NCBI GenBank assembly: GCA_014360755.1
Contig: JACIWX010000001.1
Location: 496,001-560,000 of the forward strand
Direction: 5' to 3'
DNA from: Chloroflexota bacterium
Lineage (GTDB): Bacteria > Chloroflexota > Anaerolineae > UBA2200
Length of the DNA: 64,000 bases
Every line of letters starts with the position of its first letter. Position 1 is the first letter of the stretch. Shown here one piece after another: positions 37,400-45,649 of this stretch. The notes under the pieces were generated by a model, which did no database searches, was not told the DNA's origin, and saw only the letters and a program-made list of their open reading frames with translations. Made by a program: the position numbers and the translations under genes.

Positions 37400-38206
37400 T
37401 TAGCCACGAAAAGCGCGCACCACAGCCATGAATTCCTTCACCCGCCGAACGTCCACGGGATTCCACGTGATACCGTCTTGCTTGAAATAAGTGCCGACAA
37501 TAGCGCCATCGGCAACCGATAGTTGGGCTTCCACATTGTCTAGGCGCACGCCAGTATTGGCAAAGACCGGGATATCCGGCACGGCTCTTTTCACCTCTGC
37601 AAGGAGGCTAGTGTCTGTCTCCTGGCCCGCGGTGATTCCCGAGACGCATATGCCATCGGGCAACGTATTGAAGGCAGTGCTGACCGCTATGTCAGTGAGC
37701 GTGCGGTCAGCCAAATATTTGGCTGCCTCTGGATAGATATTGAACAACAGGCGTACGTCCTGGGCGCCGATGGCATATTGATGGCGCACCACAGCACCGC
37801 AATTGGTGTTCCACAGGCCAAAATCGCTCGCATAGACGCCTGTAAAAATCTCCCGCACGAATTTAGCGCCTACCGCTGCAGCGAGGTCAATAGAGGCTCG
37901 TGCATCCCAAATTACATTGACGCCAAATGGAATGTGAATCTCTGGTAATAACTCGCCGATGAGCCGTGCCATAGCAGCAACCGTCACCGTTTCTACCTGC
38001 GTGAGATAGGGACGGCTGAACTCATTGGAAAACATCACTGCATCTACGCCGCCTTCCTGCAAGGCTAACAAGTCCCTGCGTCCCGCTTCAACGACCGCCT
38101 TCATGCCTCCTATGCGGTCATAACCAGGGTCACCGGGCATAGCCCGCAGGTGACACATGCCAATAATGGGTTTATGTGTTCCGAAAACATCATGTAACCA
38201 AGACAA
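37400..38206 (-). CDS. BtpA/SgcQ-family TIM-barrel protein
   Basis: 268 residues. The family signature is clear: IIGMCHLRAMPGDPGYD at the N-terminus (in parts: PIIGMCHLRAMPGDP), GVDAVMFSNEFSRPY, FGVNVIWDARASI, KFVREIFTGVYASD, and GVRLDNVEAQLSVADGAIVG in parts. BtpA was named from a cyanobacterial photosystem I assembly factor; the SgcQ branch sits in PTS operons and has no proven enzymology. The start is TTG with GGAGG six bases upstream. Placement next to the SgcE-like gene and PTS genes matches the E. coli sgc locus. Confidence 0.88.
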   Translation of the reverse strand: MSWLHDVFGTHKPIIGMCHLRAMPGDPGYDRIGGMKAVVEAGRRDLLALQEGGVDAVMFSNEFSRPYLTQVETVTVAAMARLIGELLPEIHIPFGVNVIWDARASIDLAAAVGAKFVREIFTGVYASDFGLWNTNCGAVVRHQYAIGAQDVRLLFNIYPEAAKYLADRTLTDIAVSTAFNTLPDGICVSGITAGQETDTSLLAEVKRAVPDIPVFANTGVRLDNVEAQLSVADGAIVGTYFKQDGITWNPVDVRRVKEFMAVVRAFRG

Positions 38207-38338
38207 TGTCGTCCTCCCTAAACGTTAAGATTTATGGGGTAGCACCCAAAAGACTGAGAAAAGAACCATTCGTCCCAATAACCAATACGTCATAACAAAC
38301 TACTTAGCCTAGATCATGTTGCCAGTACAAGAAGCCCA

Positions 38339-38365
38339 GGGAGACCCCGCTGGTGAGGGTCCCCC
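38339..38365 (-). repeat. Intercistronic hairpin after the second IIC gene
   Basis: GGGAGACCC (38339-38347) can pair with GGGTCCCCC (38357-38365), 8 of 9 positions. It lies 33 bp after the IIC stop, in a 191-bp gap ahead of the BtpA-like gene, and lacks a T tract in the transcribed sense. Confidence 0.5.
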
Positions 38366-38397
38366 TAAACAGTTGTACAAAATTCATGACCGTTGAT

Positions 38398-39783
38398 TTA
38401 GTCTGCGTCTCCTGTGCCTTCAGAGATCACCTTCTCTCCAAGTGCGAATCTCTTCTTTAGGAAATACAAAGCTACAAGGATAAGAAGGCTGATGATGATG
38501 GCAGCAACTGCTGGCAAACTGAAAATGTAGTACAAGCCATAGGAAGTGGAAATCGCTGCATCACTCATCACTGTGTAAGTAGCATATCCCGCAGGGATAT
38601 CCACAGCTACACCGCTCTGCACGACCATCTGTGTCACCGCTGGTGCCAGCAAGGTGGTGAAAATCAGCCCGACTCCCATCACGATCGCACCTAGGATAAC
38701 TGTCAAGAGCACATCACCCCCTACCAACGGTGCGAGCATAGCGGTCACAAAAGGTCCATCCGCCAAGTCAATAAAGGGTAATGTGCGATTACCCACTCTA
38801 GACAGAAGCAAGGCAAGCACGATCTCAACCGGCACCATCAGCAAGCCACTAGCAATGACTCCTGGGTTACCAATCAACACCGCCGAGTCAAGGCCAATGT
38901 GGAACTCGCGCCCCGCAAAACGTGAGGTCATGAAGTCACGCGCAGCGTCTGCTACCGGTGTCAAACCTTCCATCAGGATAGCTACCATGCGCGGAATGAG
39001 CACCATAACTGCTGCAGTTTTGACTGCGGTGTTAAGCACATCAATCGGAGCTTGGCCTGCTAGCGCAGCTAACACTAACCCGATGATTAACCCCAACATA
39101 ACCGGCTCACCCAATAGGCCGAGGCGCTGGCGGATGGTATCAGGGTCCAGCTTAAGGCGCCTTAGAAAGGCAATGCGGTTAATAGCTAGAGCAAAGGGGA
39201 CAGCCAAGAGCATATAGCCCGCGGATTGCAAATGTGGAATCGAAATACCTGGCATCTTGAAATGCTTCTGGATCAAAGAGGCAGACCAGTCAGCCAGAAA
39301 CAAAGCGATCACTAAACTGATAGCAGCAGCTATGAGCGCTAGACCAAAGCTCCCGGTGACAAAATGAACAATAGCGCCTACAAAAGCCATATGCCAGAAA
39401 TTCCACAAGTCAATGTCTAGAGTCTGGGTGAGGCCGAGGAAAAGCAAGACAACATTCAGCGCGATACCAATCGGAATAATCAGGTTTCCTACTGGCGTGC
39501 CAAAGGCGAGAGCAGATGCTGCTGGCCAGCCAATGTCGATAATGTCCAGCCCAGTGCCGGTGCGCTCAGCAAATGCCGTCCCAATTGTACTCAGTGTCTC
39601 ACCTAGCATGCCTACCGTCAAGAAAATGCCAACGAAGGCGACCGCTGACAGCAAACCGCTACGAATGGCCCGGTCAACGCTTAGGCCCAAGACAATGCCT
39701 AATAGTGCGATAACGACCGGTAGCACGATCGTAGGGCCAAGTGTGTTCAACAAATTACCTACAGTTGCGAGTATCGTTTCCAT
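38398..39783 (-). CDS. PTS system IIC component, galactitol (Gat) family, second copy
   Basis: 461-residue permease with 9-11 hydrophobic segments. Gat-family features are IDIGWPAASALAFGTPVGNLI in pieces, LDIDLWNFWHMAFVGA, LGEPVMLGLIIG, PRMVAILMEGLTPV and the substrate-loop GREFHIGLDSAVLIGNP. This closely parallels the first IIC (41812-43107), so the two arose by duplication, but they have diverged well beyond a recent copy. Substrate unknown; Gat relatives carry galactitol, arabitol and similar polyols or sugars. Ordered with its IIB upstream. Confidence 0.92.
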   Translation of the reverse strand: METILATVGNLLNTLGPTIVLPVVIALLGIVLGLSVDRAIRSGLLSAVAFVGIFLTVGMLGETLSTIGTAFAERTGTGLDIIDIGWPAASALAFGTPVGNLIIPIGIALNVVLLFLGLTQTLDIDLWNFWHMAFVGAIVHFVTGSFGLALIAAAISLVIALFLADWSASLIQKHFKMPGISIPHLQSAGYMLLAVPFALAINRIAFLRRLKLDPDTIRQRLGLLGEPVMLGLIIGLVLAALAGQAPIDVLNTAVKTAAVMVLIPRMVAILMEGLTPVADAARDFMTSRFAGREFHIGLDSAVLIGNPGVIASGLLMVPVEIVLALLLSRVGNRTLPFIDLADGPFVTAMLAPLVGGDVLLTVILGAIVMGVGLIFTTLLAPAVTQMVVQSGVAVDIPAGYATYTVMSDAAISTSYGLYYIFSLPAVAAIIISLLILVALYFLKKRFALGEKVISEGTGDAD

Positions 39784-39902
39784 CTTACACCCCCTTTATA
39801 AAAGTTTTATGTTCCCCAGTTGACCCCTGGGGCCACTCTGGTGCAGAGCGGAATAATAAACACCCGTAAAAGACCGTTGCCTGCCGTCGCTTTATTCATC
39901 CC

Positions 39903-39922
39903 TGGAGGCAATACTGCCTCCA
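39903..39922 (-). repeat. Intercistronic hairpin after the second IIB gene
   Basis: TGGAGGCA (39903-39910), loop ATAC, TGCCTCCA (39915-39922): a perfect 8-bp stem starting 7 bp past the IIB stop codon, without a T tract. Confidence 0.55.
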
Positions 39923-39928
39923 ATCCCA

Positions 39929-40228
39929 TTATTTGTCTGCTTGCAAGACATCAAGCAGTTCTTGCAAGACCTCTTTCTCTCCTTTGCCGGTGATGAGCGG
40001 AACTCCATTGATGACCCGAACCACCTTGGCAAACTCCGTAGGCATACCCGTAGTGGCCACAATTACATCAGCATTTACACGGGAGGGTGTCAGCTCTGTC
40101 ACTCGATACTGACTGATCGTGGCATCAATTCCTTTCCGCTTGAGGAAGTCTTCAATTTTGACGCGGAGCATAGACGAGGTAGCAATCCCTGTTGCACACA
40201 CAATGTAGACTTTCTTCTTTTTTGCCAT
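39929..40228 (-). CDS. PTS system IIB component, galactitol family, second copy
   Basis: 99-residue cytoplasmic phosphocarrier that passes phosphate from IIA to the sugar bound in IIC. The phosphorylated residue should be Cys11 in VYIVCATGIATSSM. The fold is the small Rossmann-like IIB domain. GGGAG six bases before ATG 40228 sets the start; the frame is open further upstream. It lies between the M42 gene and its IIC. Confidence 0.92.
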   Translation of the reverse strand: MAKKKKVYIVCATGIATSSMLRVKIEDFLKRKGIDATISQYRVTELTPSRVNADVIVATTGMPTEFAKVVRVINGVPLITGKGEKEVLQELLDVLQADK

Positions 40229-40259
40229 ACGGTCTCCCTTTACAACACAGCCAACAACG

Positions 40260-41354
40260 CTACCCCCGGGACAGATCAAGGGTTGAGTCTATACTATTCA
40301 ACACTTCAGCCAGCAGAACGATCAGATACTCCATATCTGGCCATGAGCCCACTTCAATCGGAGCATGAGTGTAACGGACAGGAAATGCCATATCCAGGGC
40401 GGGTATCCCTTCCCGCACAACAGCCAAGTAAGAAGTTTCCCCCAATCCTCCTAAGAATACAGAGTGCTGCAGAGGAAGGCCCAGACGAGCTGCGGTGTCA
40501 GTAACATACTGGCGAAGCCGTGGATTAGGAATCAGTCCGTTCAGCGTACCTCGACCGTGAAAGGTATAATGGCTGATGACGGGCCCACCTCCCAATCGGA
40601 TATCCGCAAGGGCTTTCAAATCCGGTGTATCGCATGCAACGGCAACGTCCAGTCCGATCGCCATATCCGGGTTGATGGCAAATCCTACCGTCACTACACC
40701 ACGGATATTGAATTCCTCTTGCACAGAGGCAACGAAATACACAGTGGCTGCTCGCTTTTTACCCGCCAGCAAACGCAGAAGTTGCAACAAAACAAAACAA
40801 CCCGCTCGATCATCCAGCGCTTTTCCTGCAAATTGTCCCCCCGGCATCTCCTGGAAGAACCCATGATACGTGACCGGGGTGCCAGGATAAATGCCCATGG
40901 CCTCTGCTTCAGCGTTGGAGTGTGCACCGATATCCACGTAGAGCTCATTGATCTCGGTAACTTTGAATTTTTCCTCTGGAGGCGTCAGGTGATGGGATTT
41001 TGGTCCAATCACGCCAAATACATCCCCTTTGGTGCCGCGCAATACTAAGCGCTGCGCCGGAAGGCTTTTTTCAGGAACTCCGCCTACTCGGGTCAGACGC
41101 ACCCATCCATCTTCTTCGATCTTGCGCACCATGAACCCTAGTTCATCCATATGCGCGGAAATCATGACTCTGGGCCCGTTTGCCTGCGCCCCAGGCAGGC
41201 AAGCAATGACATTGCCTAGGCGGTCCACACGCACATCAGGCACAAAGCGCAACATCTCTGCCTTCATATATTGAATCATATCCTCTTCGTGACCAGACAA
41301 TGCAGAGATATAGCACATTTGCCGCAATTGGTCCAGGCTTTCAATGGGCTTCAT
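40260..41354 (-). CDS. M42-family metallopeptidase (SgcX-like)
   Basis: 364 residues. Di-metal ligands of the M42 aminopeptidase family are present: His68 and Asp70 in SAHMDE, the bridging Asp in GKALDDRAG, QEEFNIRG (base and ligand Glu), GLDVAVACD and the late His in RYTHAPIE. M42 enzymes are aminopeptidases or, rarely, glycosidase-annotated. In E. coli sgc the homologue SgcX sits beside PTS genes, so its substrate may be a modified sugar, not a peptide. Its ATG overlaps the upstream gene's stop (ATGA at 41351-41354). Confidence 0.88.
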   Translation of the reverse strand: MKPIESLDQLRQMCYISALSGHEEDMIQYMKAEMLRFVPDVRVDRLGNVIACLPGAQANGPRVMISAHMDELGFMVRKIEEDGWVRLTRVGGVPEKSLPAQRLVLRGTKGDVFGVIGPKSHHLTPPEEKFKVTEINELYVDIGAHSNAEAEAMGIYPGTPVTYHGFFQEMPGGQFAGKALDDRAGCFVLLQLLRLLAGKKRAATVYFVASVQEEFNIRGVVTVGFAINPDMAIGLDVAVACDTPDLKALADIRLGGGPVISHYTFHGRGTLNGLIPNPRLRQYVTDTAARLGLPLQHSVFLGGLGETSYLAVVREGIPALDMAFPVRYTHAPIEVGSWPDMEYLIVLLAEVLNSIDSTLDLSRG

Positions 41355-41632
41355 TTCTTACGTTCCTTTCCCATTCCCCTCCTTCTTGATTCCCAACGTG
41401 CTTTGGCTCGTTCTATACTTTCTCTGTCCTCAGGTGGTAAAGCGAATGGTGTTTTCTGCCACCATTCCCGCAATACGGCGCTAATCCTGTCTCTCTGACG
41501 TGGGAACATGATGGCAAGCAACCCAATAGCTACAACAAAGGTATTGATCTGCAAATTGTGTGCTGCATACCAATCCGCAATTTTTATCCCGGATGGACCG
41601 AGGGCCCAAGACACCAATTCCCTGATAAGCAT
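41351..41632 (-). CDS. Small membrane protein of unknown function in the PTS operon
   Basis: 93 residues from ATG 41632 (AGGA about nine bases upstream). One strongly hydrophobic segment (INTFVVAIGLLAIMF, about 32-46) follows an N-terminal amphipathic part. A highly charged basic C-terminus (DRESIERAKARWESRRRG and on) would be cytoplasmic. I do not recognise the family. It overlaps the M42 gene by four bases, so it is co-translated with it, and lies after an 18-bp hairpin that follows the first IIC. It could be an accessory PTS subunit or a membrane tether; that is speculation. Confidence 0.65.
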   Translation of the reverse strand: MLIRELVSWALGPSGIKIADWYAAHNLQINTFVVAIGLLAIMFPRQRDRISAVLREWWQKTPFALPPEDRESIERAKARWESRRRGMGKERKK

Positions 41633-41761
41633 AACTAATATCCTTTCATTATTGACAAACTCATGGTGCACCGCAAACAGTCAAAGAGTTGGTGTCAGCG
41701 CTCAGCGGAGAGAGAAACAGCAGCTTCATTGTTCAGATTGCAACCAACAAATCATGCTAAG

Positions 41762-41801
41762 CATGGGGCAGTGAGCCACTCACGTGGCTCACTGCCCCAT
41801 G
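41762..41801 (-). repeat. Perfect 18-bp intercistronic hairpin after the first IIC gene
   Basis: CATGGGGCAGTGAGCCAC (41762-41779), loop TCAC, and its exact complement (41784-41801). It begins 10 bp past the IIC stop. No T tract follows in the transcribed direction, so a processing or stabilising hairpin is more likely than a full terminator. Confidence 0.75.
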
Positions 41802-41811
41802 AAACGTACTG

Positions 41812-43107
41812 TTATTTACCAAACAGCGCCTTGGCAATCATGACCAGGATCCATCCTAATGGGTTGGCAAAGCCGCCAATCTGCGCTGCCCCTTCAGGGA
41901 ATGTGTAGCCAATACTCTTAGCTGTAGCGGTGATCAGTGGGCTCCAGATAGACCCCATGTACAGGATGATGACCATGATCACGACGCCTGTAATGAAGGT
42001 CTTCCAGAACCGCCCCCCGCTCATTGGCGTAGCCATCACTACAAAGAAGGGCGTGGCTGCCAAATCACCAAAGGGTAGGAGCTTATTGCCAGGGAGAATA
42101 ACTGCCAGGATCAGGGTGATGGGGACAAGGAGCAAAGCCACTGTAAGGGTCAGAGGATCGCCAATCATCAGCGCGGAATCCATACCGATATAGAACTCGC
42201 GTCCAGCGAAGCGCTTCTGCAAGAACTCCCGTGCCTGATCTGAAAGCGGAACTAGGCCCTCCATCAGGATCGCCACTACGCGCGGCATGAGCAACATCAC
42301 TGCAGATAGAGACATAGCCAACTGCAGGACCTTGCCCAGGAGATCTTTAAATGACAATCCTGCGGGTACATAGGCCAGAAGTCCGATGATGATCCCCAGA
42401 ATCAAGCCAACCAACACTGGCTCGCCTAGAACGCCAAATCGCTCGCGCAGACGCATCAGGTCACTGGAGTCTGCCGGAGCCGCCTCCTTCTCAATTCCTA
42501 GCGCATCAAGGATCTTCAGCACCGGCCAGACAATGAGCATGGAGGCAGTAGCCCAACCATGAGAGATAGATAGATCGGGCCACTTAAAATACTTCTGGAT
42601 GGTGGGGGCGGTAAGGTCTGCAACCTTAAGCGTATAGGCAGCATGGATTACCGCACCGAGGATAGCCAGAGGGAAATTACCAGTTGCCACATAGATCAGG
42701 GACCCGGTATATGCCCAGTGCCAATAGTTCCATAGGTCCACATCGACTGTCTTGGTGAGCCGCAATGCGAGCATAACGAGGTTGACCGCGAGCCCAACGA
42801 TGAAGATCACCGAGCCCACCCGGGTGCCAAACGCGATAGCAGCTGCCACCGGCCAACCAACGTCAATAGCAGTGAGCGTTACCCCCCAGTTCTTCACCAT
42901 CCCCTCTGCGGCCGGTCCTAGGTATTGGAAGAGAAGGTTAATGACCAGGCTAATGCCTATGAAGCCAATACCTACGGTGATTCCTGCGCGCAGAGCCTTG
43001 CCGAATTTGGCGCCCAAGATCACGCCAAGCAACGTGATGATAACAGGCATCATCACGCTGGCACCTAGGCCAGTAATAAAATCATAAATCGCCTTAATCG
43101 CTTCCAT
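41812..43107 (-). CDS. PTS system IIC component, galactitol (Gat) family, first copy
   Basis: 431-residue permease with about 9-11 hydrophobic segments. It shares with its paralogue DVGWPVAAAIAFGTRVGS, VDVDLWNYWHWAYTGSLIY in part, LGEPVLVGLILG, PRVVAILMEGLVPLSD and GREFYIGMDSALMIGDP. GGAGG precedes ATG 43107, 15 bp after its IIB. An 18-bp hairpin follows the stop codon. Substrate unknown. Confidence 0.93.
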   Translation of the reverse strand: MEAIKAIYDFITGLGASVMMPVIITLLGVILGAKFGKALRAGITVGIGFIGISLVINLLFQYLGPAAEGMVKNWGVTLTAIDVGWPVAAAIAFGTRVGSVIFIVGLAVNLVMLALRLTKTVDVDLWNYWHWAYTGSLIYVATGNFPLAILGAVIHAAYTLKVADLTAPTIQKYFKWPDLSISHGWATASMLIVWPVLKILDALGIEKEAAPADSSDLMRLRERFGVLGEPVLVGLILGIIIGLLAYVPAGLSFKDLLGKVLQLAMSLSAVMLLMPRVVAILMEGLVPLSDQAREFLQKRFAGREFYIGMDSALMIGDPLTLTVALLLVPITLILAVILPGNKLLPFGDLAATPFFVVMATPMSGGRFWKTFITGVVIMVIILYMGSIWSPLITATAKSIGYTFPEGAAQIGGFANPLGWILVMIAKALFGK

Positions 43108-43122
43108 ATTTTTCCCCTCCTT

Positions 43123-43419
43123 TTAAGATTTAACTTTGCCCTGTAAAGCGTCAATGATTTCTTTTTCGACTCGGTCTGTCCCGATCCCTGTAATAAACGG
43201 GATGCCGCTGATGACGGGCACATCAACGGCCGGCACTTGCGTGGTAGCCACAATCAAGTCCACATCTTTGGAAGCAGTGAGCGCTTCTGAGGTCATGCAG
43301 CGGCGAATTTCTGCCCTAATGCCATGCTTCTTCAGCAACTCCTCTACCTTCATGGCTACTACCGTTGAAGTTGCGATCGCAGTGCCGCAGACTATTAGAA
43401 TCCTCTTAGCGTTGGCCAA
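43123..43419 (-). CDS. PTS system IIB component, galactitol family, first copy
   Basis: 98 residues; predicted phospho-Cys11 in LIVCGTAIATSTVV. The start is TTG at 43419 with GGAGG eight bases upstream. It differs from the second IIB throughout and the pair is not a recent duplication. It precedes its IIC directly. Confidence 0.92.
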   Translation of the reverse strand: MANAKRILIVCGTAIATSTVVAMKVEELLKKHGIRAEIRRCMTSEALTASKDVDLIVATTQVPAVDVPVISGIPFITGIGTDRVEKEIIDALQGKVKS

Positions 43420-43450
43420 AGCATCACCTCCCTTCCCTAATGAGATTCTC

Positions 43451-43485
43451 TAGCTGTAAATGAGACCATTGTCTCACACTAGCTA
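43451..43485 (-). repeat. Nested hairpin between amidohydrolase and first IIB genes
   Basis: TGAGAC (43461-43466) and GTCTCA (43471-43476) close over CATT. They are flanked by TAGCT (43451-43455) and AGCTA (43481-43485), giving a two-part stem. It lies in the 126-bp gap between the two genes. Confidence 0.5.
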
Positions 43486-43545
43486 AGCCGCTCCAATAGC
43501 ATAACCCGGTTCAATAACATTCTTGAGCATCTCTGCAAACACTAA

Positions 43546-44601
43546 TTATGCTCGAGCCTTTCTAAGGTTAGCCAATACACTATCGATCAATTGACGCCCG
43601 TTCTGATAGAAGACACGCTTCAGAGCTTCTTCAGAGAGTCCTGCTCGCTTGGCTCCATCACGAATAGCTCTAATAGATTCATAAGCCATGTATGTGCACT
43701 CAATGGGATTATCCAGACAGGATAGGCTCCACGCATACTTATCTCTGGTTACAAACAAATTGATTCCATTAACACACACCACTTGTCCATGCACCGCGCT
43801 ATCAGGTAAGTCCGTCCCGAACATGACCCGCGAAGCATCCACATGTTCAAAAAGGAATTGGAACACAACGCTATTTTGTATAAAGGTCGTGTCAAAATAG
43901 ACATTAGGCAGGCTTTCGACATGCTTTAATCCACGAAATACTGACCATTCACAATAGGAACGGCCTACATGAGCCACTATCAGTTTGGCCTGAGGATATT
44001 CAGCCGAAATCCGCTGCAATGCCGCTATGTTCTCTGGATCTGCCAAGCGTCCTTTGCGAGGTAGGTGTATCATCACAATTAGACCCAGTTCATTAGCCAC
44101 TTTCAAGTGATCCGCAGTAAGCATATCGTCGAGGAGAACATCGTTTTGCGCTTTCCAATAGACAAAGGTGAAATAGGGCTTCAGCCCCACGAAGTTACCC
44201 TCTAGCACTGATTGACGTACCTGGTCAGCCTTATCTACAGGCCTTATTAACATTAACCCCGCAGCATGGGGATCGTTGCGTATAACCTCGCGTACATGTT
44301 CGTTATTCCGTTCCACATCCATCTCTGGAATGGGCATCCCAAAGCACAGAACTTCATACTGTTTACCTGGGAATAGCCACTGCACAGTGCGCTGCAACTC
44401 TTGATAGGGGAAAGAATCAGTAGTCCATACTAAGGAAGGCGAAGTGCGTGTAGTTTCACTGGGAGGAGAAGCCAAGTCCGTTGCGCGCCACACATGTGCA
44501 TGAAAATCAAGCACTCGATCAGGTAGCAGCGGTTCGATCTCGGCGTGATAAATGGGACTATCTATACGATCCCAGTAGCTCTGCTCATATTCTGGACCCA
44601 T
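43546..44601 (-). CDS. Amidohydrolase-superfamily protein (COG2159-like)
   Basis: 351-residue metal-dependent TIM barrel. Likely ligands are His34 and His36 in LDFHAHVW, a His in VMIHLPRKG, another in LIVAHVGRSY, and the Asp in MFGTDLPDS; a Lys occurs in VGLKPYF. COG2159 members include ACMSD-type decarboxylases and lactone or amide hydrolases, so no reaction can be fixed. In this operon it could open a lactone or decarboxylate a sugar acid. GGGAG nine bases before ATG 44601 is better than the in-frame TTG 44622. Confidence 0.82.
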   Translation of the reverse strand: MGPEYEQSYWDRIDSPIYHAEIEPLLPDRVLDFHAHVWRATDLASPPSETTRTSPSLVWTTDSFPYQELQRTVQWLFPGKQYEVLCFGMPIPEMDVERNNEHVREVIRNDPHAAGLMLIRPVDKADQVRQSVLEGNFVGLKPYFTFVYWKAQNDVLLDDMLTADHLKVANELGLIVMIHLPRKGRLADPENIAALQRISAEYPQAKLIVAHVGRSYCEWSVFRGLKHVESLPNVYFDTTFIQNSVVFQFLFEHVDASRVMFGTDLPDSAVHGQVVCVNGINLFVTRDKYAWSLSCLDNPIECTYMAYESIRAIRDGAKRAGLSEEALKRVFYQNGRQLIDSVLANLRKARA

Positions 44602-44636
44602 TTGATCACGCTCCCTTCGCAAATCTTGAGCTTTGG

Positions 44637-45596
44637 CTATGCTCGCAAAAGGCTTTCCACTGCCTGTACTATATCTTCGGAAGATGGGACAAATGGCATA
44701 GGTAGGTCAGGACCTGCCACCCTGATGATAGGAGCATCCAGGAACTCAAAAGCTTCTTCAGCGATCAGAGCGCTAACTTCTGCACCAACCCCGCCAGTCT
44801 TTTTAGCCTCATGGGCTATAACCACCTTCCGAGTTTTCTTCACTGATTCTAAAATGGTTTTCTTATCAATAGGCAAGATACTGCGCAAATCCACTACTTC
44901 CAATTCTATCCCTCTGGAGCCCAATCTTCGTGCTGCCTCCAAGACCTCATGCACCATCCATGCTGTCGCTATCACAGTTACATCTCGACCTTCTCGCTTG
45001 ACTTCAGCTCTGCCCAGAGGAATAACAAAGTCACCATCGGGCACTGGCCCTCGTATATCATACAACTTTTTGTGTTCAAAGAAAAGCACAGGATTATCAT
45101 CGCGGATTGCTGCCTTCAACAACCCTTTTGCATCAGCAGGAGTGGAGGGCATGACCACTTTCAAACCAGGGGACTGCAAGAACCAGCTTTCCGGCGACTG
45201 TTGTTGTATCGGCATTGCGTTAACTGTGGCACCAAAAGCAGTGCGTACCACTAGTGGCACCTTTGCCTCTCCGGAAGTAAAGAATCTCATCTGAGAGGCT
45301 TCGTAAACCAGTTGGTGGAAACAGGTAACAAGGAATTCCGCATCCATTATTTCAGCTACAGGCCTCTTTCCTAACATAGCGGCTCCTATAGATGAGCCGA
45401 TAATAGCCCCTTCAGAAATCGGCGTTTCTATTACTCTCTCTTCTCCAAATTCCTCCAATAGGCCCTCAGTTACACCGAATACGCCGCCTCGACGATAGCT
45501 TCCAATCGCGATGCCTACCAGGTAGACATTCGGATCCCTTCTCATTTCTTCCCTTAGAGCTTGACGCAGTGCTTCACGGAAAGTCAATTCTGCCAT
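44637..45596 (-). CDS. Thiamine-diphosphate enzyme E1-beta subunit, atypical active site
   Basis: 319 residues, colinear with the beta subunit of pyruvate, branched-chain and acetoin dehydrogenases. Shared blocks are GGVFGVTEGL, ETPISEG (the cofactor-activating Glu), SPGLKVVMPSTPADAKGLL in part, VVDLRSILPID and IAHEAKKTGG. Two hallmark sites differ. The usual GEDVG is GIAIG, and the segment normally carrying an active-site His (HS-x-S-LE) reads IQQQSPESW, with Gln in the His position. No E2 or E3 is nearby. It probably pairs with the E1-alpha encoded just upstream; the reaction is unknown. Confidence 0.88.
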   Translation of the reverse strand: MAELTFREALRQALREEMRRDPNVYLVGIAIGSYRRGGVFGVTEGLLEEFGEERVIETPISEGAIIGSSIGAAMLGKRPVAEIMDAEFLVTCFHQLVYEASQMRFFTSGEAKVPLVVRTAFGATVNAMPIQQQSPESWFLQSPGLKVVMPSTPADAKGLLKAAIRDDNPVLFFEHKKLYDIRGPVPDGDFVIPLGRAEVKREGRDVTVIATAWMVHEVLEAARRLGSRGIELEVVDLRSILPIDKKTILESVKKTRKVVIAHEAKKTGGVGAEVSALIAEEAFEFLDAPIIRVAGPDLPMPFVPSSEDIVQAVESLLRA

Positions 45597-45649
45597 CTTT
45601 TCACGCTTCCATATAATTGGTATTGATGAAAAACTCTATCATAAACTCA

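Noticed and set aside
41762-41801. The 18-bp hairpin as a simple transcription terminator
   Set aside because: It lacks a T tract in the transcribed direction and the downstream genes have no visible promoter of their own, so a pure terminator would silence half the operon; partial attenuation remains possible.
44545-45294. 249-codon plus-strand frame opposite the E1-beta gene
   Set aside because: Antisense to a clear homologue, Ser/Thr-rich without domain features and no ribosome site.
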